From NCBI GenBank assembly GCA_031290405.1, contig JAITNO010000020.1, positions 1-12,210 on the forward strand: a DNA stretch of 12,210 nt. Direction: 5' to 3'. Shown one piece after another: positions 7,351 to 12,210 of the stretch; the first letter of the stretch is position 1; every line of letters starts with the position of its first letter. The position numbers and the translations under genes are program-made. The stretch is from Spirochaetaceae bacterium (GTDB lineage: Bacteria > Spirochaetota > Spirochaetia > Treponematales > Breznakiellaceae). The notes under the pieces are model-generated. The model was not told where the DNA came from and did not search any database. It saw nothing but the letters and a program-made list of their open reading frames with translations.

Positions 7351-7368
7351 TCTGTCCTATAGGACAGA
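7351..7368. repeat. Perfect 18-bp palindrome upstream of the tandem repeats
   Basis: TCTGTCCTATAGGACAGA is its own reverse complement. It lies between the divergent lipoprotein and corrinoid/purine units, three bases before the tandem repeat array. It could be an operator for a dimeric regulator or the start of a structured RNA. The sequence does not decide. Confidence 0.7.
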
Positions 7369-7371
7369 GAT

Positions 7372-7509
7372 TCTCACCCTACTAGGGGTGAAGGTCTCAC
7401 CCTACTAGGGGTGAAGGTCTCACCCTACTAGGGGTGAGGGTCTCACCCTACTAGGGGTGAGGGTCTCACCATCGTAGGGGTGAAGGTCTCACCATCGTAG
7501 GGGTGAGAC
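7372..7509. repeat. Six tandem 23-nt palindromic repeats
   Basis: Units begin at 7372, 7395, 7418, 7441, 7464 and 7487, always 23 nt apart. Units 1-4 share the core TCACCCTACTAGGGGTGA; units 5-6 have CATCGTA in place of CCTACTA. Units 1 and 2 are identical, and so are 3 and 4. Each core is an imperfect inverted repeat of about 7 bp. The end of the array forms a perfect 15-bp inverted repeat (7479-7493 with 7502-7516). There are no spacers, so it is not a CRISPR array. The 23-nt period is about two helical turns, so it could be a multi-site operator on one DNA face, or a string of RNA hairpins. Confidence 0.85.
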
Positions 7510-7516
7510 CTTCACC

Positions 7517-7841
7517 GAGGCTATGGGTGGGTCTGGGAGGCCTTAAAAAAACCTTCCAGCGGGGTGCAGGGGAGGCGCCCCTAGTTGTCTGGGTGGGTCT
7601 GGGGGGGTCTGGGGGGCGGATGCCCCCCAGCGGGGCGTTGCGGGGCGGCGCCCCGCATGGGGGACGCCGCGAGAGCGGCGCAACTTTACGATCTCAAGGC
7701 GAATGGACTGTTGCGGGGGCTTGCACGACGAAGGACGCTACCCGCGCAAGGGCGGCGATGGGCGACAAAGGCCCCGGTTTGCAACGGCCCATCGCGCAAC
7801 GAAGTGCGCGCTCAGGGGGGCGCGCCCCCCTCCTGCGGAAC
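7517..7841. other. GC-rich non-coding stretch packed with hairpins and a G-quadruplex motif
   Basis: No open frame here looks like a protein. Visible structures are a CTGGGAGG/CCTTCCAG stem (7533-7559), a G4 motif (7591-7616) and a 7-bp stem with GGAT loop (7611-7628). There is also a 6-bp stem with a GAGA loop (7665-7680), a 9-bp stem GCGATGGGC/GCCCATCGC (7755-7795), and a GGGGGGCGCGCCCCCC palindrome (7815-7830). I looked for purine, cobalamin and tetrahydrofolate riboswitch signatures and saw none. The stretch could be a leader RNA of the purine operon or a dispersed intergenic repeat. Confidence 0.5.
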
Positions 7842-7889
7842 TTGGATAATGTTGCCGCTTGTGGTACAGTGACGGACGCATGGAAGGAG
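7842..7889 (+). promoter_or_regulatory. Candidate promoter and Shine-Dalgarno of the corrinoid-purine operon
   Basis: TTGGAT (7842-7847), a 17-nt spacer and TACAGT (7865-7870) form a weak sigma70-like promoter. AAGGAG (7884-7889) lies five bases before the ATG at 7895 and fixes that start. A second in-frame ATG at 7880 sits close to the predicted transcription start, so a slightly longer leaderless form is possible. Confidence 0.4.
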
Positions 7890-7894
7890 AGAGT

Positions 7895-8524
7895 ATGTCA
7901 AAGATCGAAGAAATTGCCGCGGCGGTGTCTGCGGGGAAGTCAAAAGTTATTGGGGGCCTCGTGCTGGAGGCGCTGGACGCGGGGCTTGACCCGCTGGAGA
8001 TCCTGAATGTGGGCATGATTGGCGCGATGGGCGTGGTCGGCGAGCGCTTTAAGTCCGGCGAGATTTTTGTGCCGGAGATGCTTATCGCGGCGCGGGCGAT
8101 GAAGGCCGGCGTCGAAGTGTTGAAGCCAAAATTGTCCGGCGCGGCGAAGGTGGGGCTTGGGACGTGCATCATCGGCACGGTTGCCGGCGATATGCACGAC
8201 ATCGGCAAAAACCTCGTCTCGATGATGATTGAAAGCGCGGGCTTTACGCTGATCGACCTGGGCGTCGATGTGAAGAACGAGGCGTTCCTTGCCAAGCTGG
8301 AGGCGACGCCGGAGGCGAAACTGGTGGCGCTTTCCTGTCTGTTGACGACGACGATGCCCGCAATGCGGAGCGCGGTGGCGGCGATGCGGGGCGCGGGGGT
8401 GAAGGCGAAGATCATTGTGGGGGGGGCTCCGGTAACGCAGGCCTTTGCCGCAGAGATTGGCGCGGACGGATACGCTCCCGACGCGGCGAGCGCGGCGACG
8501 GCGGCCAAGGGGATGGTTGCGTGA
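7895..8524 (+). CDS. Corrinoid (cobalamin-binding) methyl-carrier protein, MtaC/MtbC type
   Basis: The 209-residue product has the two-part layout of corrinoid shuttle proteins. A helical cap domain (about 1-85, B12-binding 2 type) is followed by a Rossmann B12-binding domain. The latter has the base-off motif D99-x-H101-x-x-G104 in GTVAGDMHDIGKNLV, then SCLLTTTMP and IIVGGAPVTQ. In known systems such proteins carry a methyl group between a substrate methyltransferase and a second one acting on folate or coenzyme M. No partner methyltransferase is in the window. It is the first gene of a chain whose next three members make purines; its stop overlaps the purE GTG by four bases. A G8 run (8419-8426) sits in the coding region. 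The family is sure; the substrate is unknown. Confidence 0.9.
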   Translation: MSKIEEIAAAVSAGKSKVIGGLVLEALDAGLDPLEILNVGMIGAMGVVGERFKSGEIFVPEMLIAARAMKAGVEVLKPKLSGAAKVGLGTCIIGTVAGDMHDIGKNLVSMMIESAGFTLIDLGVDVKNEAFLAKLEATPEAKLVALSCLLTTTMPAMRSAVAAMRGAGVKAKIIVGGAPVTQAFAAEIGADGYAPDAASAATAAKGMVA

Positions 8525-9033
8525 ACCTGAAGGTTGCCGTGGCGCTGGGGAGCGACAGCGATCTGCCGCTTGCGAAGAAGGCCTTTCGGACGCTCGAAGA
8601 CTTCGGCATCGAGTATAAGGCCTGTGTGCTGAGCGCCCACCGGACGCCGGATCGTGCGGCGGAGTTTGCGCGCGGCGCGCGGGAGGCGGGCTTTGGCGTG
8701 ATTGTGGCGTTTGCCGGTATGTCGGCGGCGCTTGCCGGCGCGCTGGCCGCGCACACGACGCTGCCGGTCATCGGCGTGCCTTGTCCGGGCGCCGCCGCCG
8801 GCGGCCTGGGCGGTCTGGACGCGCTGCTTTCCACGGTGCAGATGCCGACGGGCGTGCCGGTGGCGACGGTGGCCATCGGCGGCGGCGCCAACGCGGCCAT
8901 CCTTGCGGCCCAAATCCTCAGCCTAAGCGACGCGGGCTTGGCGGAAAAACTCAGCCGGCATAAGATGACGATGGAAGCGGACGCAATGGAAAAGAATACA
9001 ACGACGTTTGACGAGGGGGAACGCGGGCTATGA
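8521..9033 (+). CDS. purE: PurE, 5-carboxyaminoimidazole ribonucleotide mutase or AIR carboxylase
   Basis: PurE forms CAIR in purine synthesis. The 170 residues show ALGSDSD (8-14), SAHRTP (38-43, His40) and the QMPTGVPVATVAIGGG segment typical of class I PurE. The loop at 65-73 reads AGMSAALAG, where class I enzymes usually have AGGAAHLPG, so the usual second His is replaced by Ala70. The C-terminus extends some 25 residues past the usual core. Class I PurE needs PurK, but no purK is present here; class II PurE, known from Treponema denticola, works without it. The start is GTG overlapping the previous stop (GTGA), and the stop overlaps purC (ATGA), so translation is coupled. Confidence 0.93.
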   Translation: MNLKVAVALGSDSDLPLAKKAFRTLEDFGIEYKACVLSAHRTPDRAAEFARGAREAGFGVIVAFAGMSAALAGALAAHTTLPVIGVPCPGAAAGGLGGLDALLSTVQMPTGVPVATVAIGGGANAAILAAQILSLSDAGLAEKLSRHKMTMEADAMEKNTTTFDEGERGL

Positions 9034-9740
9034 AAAAGACGGAGCTGCTCTACGAGGGCAAGGCGAAAAAGGTGTACAAGACGGACGACGAGGATGTGTA
9101 CATCGTCTCGTATAAGGACGACGCGACGGCGGGCAATGGGGCCAAGCGGGGGACGATTGCCGGCAAGGGCGTCGTCAACAACCGCGTTACCAATCACCTT
9201 ATGCGCGTGCTGGAAAAGCGGGGCATCCCCACCCACTTTATCGAAGAATTGAACGACGCAGAGACGGCCGTCCGCAGGGCGGTCATCGTTCCGCTTGAGG
9301 TTATCGTGCGGAACATCGCCGCGGGGAGTCTTGCGAAGCGGCTTGGCCTCGACGAAGGGGTAAAGCTGCAATCCACCGTCCTCGAATACTGCTATAAGGA
9401 CGACGCGCTGGGCGATCCCCTGGTAAACGATTACCACATTGCCGCGATGGGCTGGGCGACGGCGGATGAATTAAAGACGATAGCGGCGCATTCCTTTAAG
9501 ATAAACGCGATTCTAAGCGACTATCTGCAAGACGCCGGCATCGAGCTGATCGATTTCAAGCTTGAGTTCGGCAGGGTACAAGACGGAACGATCATACTGG
9601 CCGACGAGATCTCGCCCGACACCTGCCGCTTCTGGGATGTGAAGACGGGCGAAAAGCTCGACAAGGACCGTTTCCGGCGCGACCTGGGCGGCGTCGAGGA
9701 CGCGTATCGGGAAGTGCTGAAGCGGCTGCTGGGCGCATGA
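9030..9740 (+). CDS. purC: Phosphoribosylaminoimidazole-succinocarboxamide (SAICAR) synthase
   Basis: It joins CAIR and aspartate with ATP to make SAICAR, using the product of PurE. At 236 residues it has the usual size of the bacterial enzyme. Motifs in order are LLYEGKAKKVY at the N-terminus, NNRVTNHLM, VPLEVIVRNIAAGSLAKRLG, LIDFKLEFG and ADEISPDTCRFWD. All are characteristic of the SAICAR synthetase fold and its ATP and CAIR sites. The ATG overlaps the purE stop by four bases and the TGA overlaps the purF ATG by four. The three pur genes should be one transcript with coupled translation. No anomalies seen. Confidence 0.97.
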   Translation: MKKTELLYEGKAKKVYKTDDEDVYIVSYKDDATAGNGAKRGTIAGKGVVNNRVTNHLMRVLEKRGIPTHFIEELNDAETAVRRAVIVPLEVIVRNIAAGSLAKRLGLDEGVKLQSTVLEYCYKDDALGDPLVNDYHIAAMGWATADELKTIAAHSFKINAILSDYLQDAGIELIDFKLEFGRVQDGTIILADEISPDTCRFWDVKTGEKLDKDRFRRDLGGVEDAYREVLKRLLGA

Positions 9741-11173
9741 TTCACGAAGAGTGCGGCTTGCTCGGCATATACGCCGCCAAGCAGGACCAGGCCGTTCACG
9801 ACGACATGGCAAACCTCTGCTACGCCGGGCTGTACGCCCTTCAGCATCGCGGCCAGGAAAGCGCGGGAATCGCCCTCAACACGAACGGGCACATCACCAA
9901 CAGGCGCGACGTCGGCCTCGTCAGCGAAGTCTTCAACGAAGACTCCCTCAAAAACTTAGGCGACAAGGGCGCCGCAGAGATCGCCATAGCCCACGTCCGT
10001 TACGCCACAACCGGTGCCGGCAGACGGTCCAACGCCCAACCCATCGTCATCAAACACATAAAAGGCTCCATGGCCCTTGGTCACAACGGCAACCTCACCA
10101 ACGCCGCCAGATTACGCAGAACGCTCGAGCTGAGCGGCAACATATTCCATTCAACATCGGACACCGAAGTCATCATGTATACCATCACCCACGAACGCCT
10201 CAAAGTGCAGAGCATAGAACGCGCCCTGTCAAACGCGATGAACACATTGCGGGGCGCGTATTCCATCGTCATGATGAGCAGAAGAAAGCTCATCGCCGCG
10301 CGCGACCCCAACGGCTTCCGGCCGCTCTGCATAGGCAAGATAGGCGAGAGCATCGTTTTCGCCAGTGAAAGCTGCGCGCTCAACGCAATCGGCGCCGAGT
10401 TCATCCGCGACGTAAGGCCCGGCGAAATCGTCGTCGTAAGCGACGACGGCATGGAAAGCATCGCCGACCATTGCGGGGCCGCCTCCTCGCTCTGCGTATT
10501 CGAGTACATCTATTTCGCCCGCCCCGATTCCGTCATCGACGGCGTTTCCGTGCATAAAGCTCGCCTCCGCGCCGGAGAAATGCTCGCCGAAGAACACCCC
10601 GCCCGCGCCGACGTCGTCATCGGCGTCCCCGACTCCGGCCTGGACGCCGCCCTCGGCTTCGCCCGCGCCAGCGGCATCCCCTACGACTTCGGCTTCCTCA
10701 AGAACAAGTACATAGGCAGAACGTTCATCGCGCCGAACCAACAGCAGCGCGAACTCAGCGTGCGGATAAAGTTAAACCCCATAGCCGACGCCGTTAAAGG
10801 CAAACGCGTCGTCATCGTCGACGATTCCATCGTGCGCGGAACCACGAGCATGAAGATCATCCGCCTGCTGCGCGCCGCCGGCGCAACGGAAGTTCACATG
10901 AGGCTCTCCTGCCCGCCCTTTCTCTACCCATGCTATTTCGGCACCGACGTCGACACCTCCGAGAACCTCATCGCCTACAAGCACACCCTCTTCGAGATAC
11001 GCGACATCATCGGCGCCGACTCCCTCGGCTATCTTTCCAAAGAGGCCCTCCGCAACATCACCGAAGGCTGCCATTGCAGCCTCTGCGACGCCTGCTTCTC
11101 CGGCGTCTACCCCGTCGACATATCCAGCGCCCAGATAAAGTCCCAGTTTGAACAAGACATAGACGCCGATTGA
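9737..11173 (+). CDS. purF: Amidophosphoribosyltransferase
   Basis: It starts purine synthesis by making phosphoribosylamine from PRPP and glutamine. The 478-residue protein has a five-residue propeptide before catalytic Cys6 (MIHEEC), so it should be processed to expose an N-terminal Cys nucleophile. LQHRGQESAG (35-44) and GHNGNL (115-120) mark the glutaminase domain. The PRPP loop VVIVDDSIVRGTTS (358-371) includes Asp362 and Asp363. Cys253, Cys399, Cys450 and Cys453 match the spacing of the 4Fe-4S ligands in the Bacillus-type enzyme, so an oxygen-sensitive cluster is expected. The ATG overlaps the purC stop. It is the last gene of the operon, followed by two hairpins. Confidence 0.97.
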   Translation: MIHEECGLLGIYAAKQDQAVHDDMANLCYAGLYALQHRGQESAGIALNTNGHITNRRDVGLVSEVFNEDSLKNLGDKGAAEIAIAHVRYATTGAGRRSNAQPIVIKHIKGSMALGHNGNLTNAARLRRTLELSGNIFHSTSDTEVIMYTITHERLKVQSIERALSNAMNTLRGAYSIVMMSRRKLIAARDPNGFRPLCIGKIGESIVFASESCALNAIGAEFIRDVRPGEIVVVSDDGMESIADHCGAASSLCVFEYIYFARPDSVIDGVSVHKARLRAGEMLAEEHPARADVVIGVPDSGLDAALGFARASGIPYDFGFLKNKYIGRTFIAPNQQQRELSVRIKLNPIADAVKGKRVVIVDDSIVRGTTSMKIIRLLRAAGATEVHMRLSCPPFLYPCYFGTDVDTSENLIAYKHTLFEIRDIIGADSLGYLSKEALRNITEGCHCSLCDACFSGVYPVDISSAQIKSQFEQDIDAD

Positions 11174-11325
11174 TTTTGGAGTAGCCTCCGGCGTTGCGCC
11201 CCGATCAATGCGCTTTGCATCTGCGGGCGGCCATCCCCTCCTCAGACGGCCCTCTCCTTGCCCCCGCGCGGGGCTTGCCCAGCGCCCACACTCCCGCGCC
11301 TTTTGCCAGCGCCCCCGCCCACAAA

Positions 11326-11355
11326 AACGCCCCCGGGCTCATCCCCAGGGGTGTT
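11326..11355 (+). terminator. First hairpin after the purine operon
   Basis: Arms 11326-11337 and 11344-11355 pair with one mismatch around a CTCATC loop. Only a weak T run follows. The same loop and adjoining bases (GGCTCATCCCC) occur in the hairpin at 12041-12091. The bases between the purF stop and this hairpin (11174-11325) show no gene. Confidence 0.55.
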
Positions 11356-11364
11356 CACTCTAAA

Positions 11365-11403
11365 AGCCCCGATGGGCTGGTTAAAAGCCAGCCCATCGGG
11401 GTT
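11365..11403. terminator. Bidirectional terminator between purF and TA module 2
   Basis: A perfect 14-bp stem (11367-11380 with 11388-11401) closes a TTAAAAG loop. It has A-rich bases on the left and GTTATT on the right, so it can work for purF on the plus strand and the antitoxin on the minus strand. Confidence 0.75.
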
Positions 11404-11496
11404 ATTAACCAGGATTGGAGTTTATAAAGCGTCGCCGGCCTCGTTTTCGGCCTCGCGCCCCTCCCCCCGGATACCGGTGTTCATTCGTGTGACGCT

Positions 11497-11727
11497 CTAT
11501 GCGCTGGCAAGCAGTTCACGGCGTAGCATTGCGGCCACCAGCTCCGAGGGGGTCTGGCGGGTAGCCATCGCCTTGGCGTTAAGAATGCGGGCGGTGGGTT
11601 CATCCACCGCAATCATCTGAAACCCTTTGCCCCCGAAAAACCCGGTTCCATTGGGACCAAGTTTTGGGACGGTACGAGTTAAAAGCTCGTCCAGTTCGTC
11701 ATACTCTTCATCAGTCATGTCTGCCAT
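11497..11727 (-). CDS. Putative RHH-type antitoxin of TA module 2
   Basis: The preferred start is the ATG at 11727, six bases from AGGAG; an adjacent ATG at 11730 is the alternative. This gives 76 residues. The N-terminal part is acidic (MADMTDEEYDELDELL), followed by a Gly/Pro linker. The C-terminal half, FQMIAVDEPTARILNAKA then TPSELVAAMLRRELL, has the strand-helix-helix look of a CopG/RHH DNA-binding unit. An RHH at the C-terminus resembles BrnA. The gene follows the toxin by a few bases, and its Shine-Dalgarno overlaps the toxin stop codon, so expression should be coupled. It would neutralise the toxin and autoregulate. The pairing is clear from context; the family is inferred from pattern. 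Confidence 0.6.
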   Translation of the reverse strand: MADMTDEEYDELDELLTRTVPKLGPNGTGFFGGKGFQMIAVDEPTARILNAKAMATRQTPSELVAAMLRRELLASA

Positions 11728-11736
11728 CATGTTCTC

Positions 11737-11988
11737 CTATAGCCCTGATTGGGCAATTATCATATCGCGGCATCTCATAGCATGGAAAATCTTTATCGTT
11801 TCATCGTCAATGATATTATAAAAGACTTCAAGTGGATTGCCCGCCGCGTCAAAGCCCACGATAGCGTACTTATTGTCCTGATTTTCCAAAGGGCCTTCAT
11901 ATATTTTCGTTTCAATGGCCTTGTAAATATCAGCCCTCGTGAAGCCATGCTTAAACGCCGATGGAATAAACAGAATTTTGTTATCCAT
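11737..11988 (-). CDS. Putative BrnT-like toxin of TA module 2
   Basis: The 83-residue protein reads MDNKILFIPSAFKHGFTRAD, then KYAIVGFDAAGNPLEVFYN and IKIFHAMRCRD. The order KHG, a strand with G, a strand ending in Y, and a final H/R-rich strand recalls BrnT, a RelE-fold ribonuclease toxin. This is a pattern match from memory. I chose ATG 11988; in-frame GTG codons at 11994 and 12006 would add a few residues. A promoter-like element ends six bases before this ATG, so the message may be leaderless. A GGGAG 11 bases upstream would then lie outside the transcript. The gene runs directly into the antitoxin gene, again toxin first. Confidence 0.6.
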   Translation of the reverse strand: MDNKILFIPSAFKHGFTRADIYKAIETKIYEGPLENQDNKYAIVGFDAAGNPLEVFYNIIDDETIKIFHAMRCRDMIIAQSGL

Positions 11989-11994
11989 GCTCAC

Positions 11995-12024
11995 AGTATC
12001 TCCCACCTACGCCTTTTTGTGCAA
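11995..12024 (-). promoter_or_regulatory. Candidate promoter of TA module 2, start site at the toxin ATG
   Basis: On the minus strand TTGCAC (12024-12019), an 18-nt spacer and GATACT (12000-11995, four of six) precede the ATG at 11988 by six bases. The predicted transcription start is the A of that ATG. The -35 is weak. Confidence 0.35.
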
Positions 12025-12040
12025 GCCCACCATACCCCCT

Positions 12041-12091
12041 CCCCACAAACAAAGCCCGCCGGCTCATCCCCGGCGGGCTTTGTTTGTGGGG
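12041..12091. terminator. Perfect 22-bp inverted-repeat terminator between TA module 2 and the last gene
   Basis: Arms 12041-12062 and 12070-12091 are exact reverse complements around a 7-nt loop (CTCATCC). The outer arms carry CTTTGTTTGTGG, a broken T tract, in both directions. It lies 16 bases after the stop of the partial minus-strand gene and probably terminates it. Confidence 0.8.
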
Positions 12092-12107
12092 CTCTCTCCT
12101 CTTGCCT

Positions 12108-12210
12108 TTACTCCAGCAGCCGGTTCACCCCCCCGCTCGTGTAGGCCACCACTGGCGCCGTGACGGTGGCGGTGTAGTTCCCTGCGCCGCCGACGGTGAT
12201 GCCGGTGTAG
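12108..12210 (-). CDS. C-terminus of an unidentified protein, 5' partial
   Basis: On the minus strand an open frame enters at the window edge and stops at TAA (12110-12108). The last 33 residues are visible, including YTGITVGGAGNYTATVTAP and ending in GGVNRLLE. The strand-rich, Thr/Gly/Ala pattern would suit the last beta domain of a secreted or surface protein. A terminator follows directly, which supports a real gene end. The frame holds a 7-base poly-C run (12128-12134). No family can be named from so little sequence. Confidence 0.5.
   Translation of the reverse strand, partial: YTGITVGGAGNYTATVTAPVVAYTSGGVNRLLE

Noticed and set aside
7372..7509. CRISPR array
   Set aside because: Repeats are directly contiguous without unique spacers, and there are no cas genes nearby.
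7503..8006. Long plus-strand frame through the hairpin field into the corrinoid gene
   Set aside because: Its codons follow GC-rich hairpin repeats, and it overlaps the clear corrinoid gene in another frame.

Overview
The window looks like a chromosomal segment of a Treponema-type, gut-associated spirochaete. The main clue is the first gene, which joins InlB/Listeria-Bacteroides repeats to a Gly-rich beta-helix and ends in ...GWE. As far as I recall, this layout is common in termite-gut and rumen treponemes. Supporting clues are a GTP-type PEP carboxykinase, a lipoprotein with a loose lipobox and many poly-G/poly-C tracts. The genus is inferred from gene content, because no rRNA or marker comparison was possible.

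Layout: (1) 1-1434 (+) is the 3' part of a surface repeat protein, closed by a hairpin terminator. (2) 1602-2092 (+) is an AT-rich, toxin-first RelE/RHH toxin-antitoxin (TA) pair lying between two almost identical terminators. (3) 2275-6394 (+) holds housekeeping genes: ddl (cell wall), pckG (gluconeogenesis/anaplerosis), ptsH (HPr) and a TrpG/PabA-type glutamine amidotransferase. (4) 6391-7194 (-) is a lipoprotein of unknown function, convergent with the amidotransferase. (5) 7345-7890 is a long non-coding stretch with a perfect palindrome, six tandem 23-nt palindromic repeats, a G-quadruplex motif and a field of GC-rich hairpins. (6) 7895-11173 (+) is a tightly overlapping operon: corrinoid protein, purE, purC, purF. 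(7) 11326-11403 holds two hairpins acting as terminators. (8) 11497-11988 (-) is a second toxin-first TA pair. (9) 12041-12091 is a perfect 22-bp inverted-repeat terminator, followed by the C-terminus of another minus-strand protein running out of the window.

Four transcription-unit starts (toxin 1, ddl, the amidotransferase, toxin 2) share one geometry. A sigma70-like -35 lies 17-18 nt from a -10, and the start codon follows 6-7 nt after the -10, so the predicted transcripts begin at or next to the A of the ATG. Other genes (pckG, the corrinoid gene, both antitoxins) have Shine-Dalgarno sites. In both TA modules the toxin therefore looks leaderless and the antitoxin looks SD-led. This is the most unusual pattern in the window. 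The purine operon is also notable: it begins with a stand-alone corrinoid protein, lacks purK, and its PurE has a non-canonical 70s loop.
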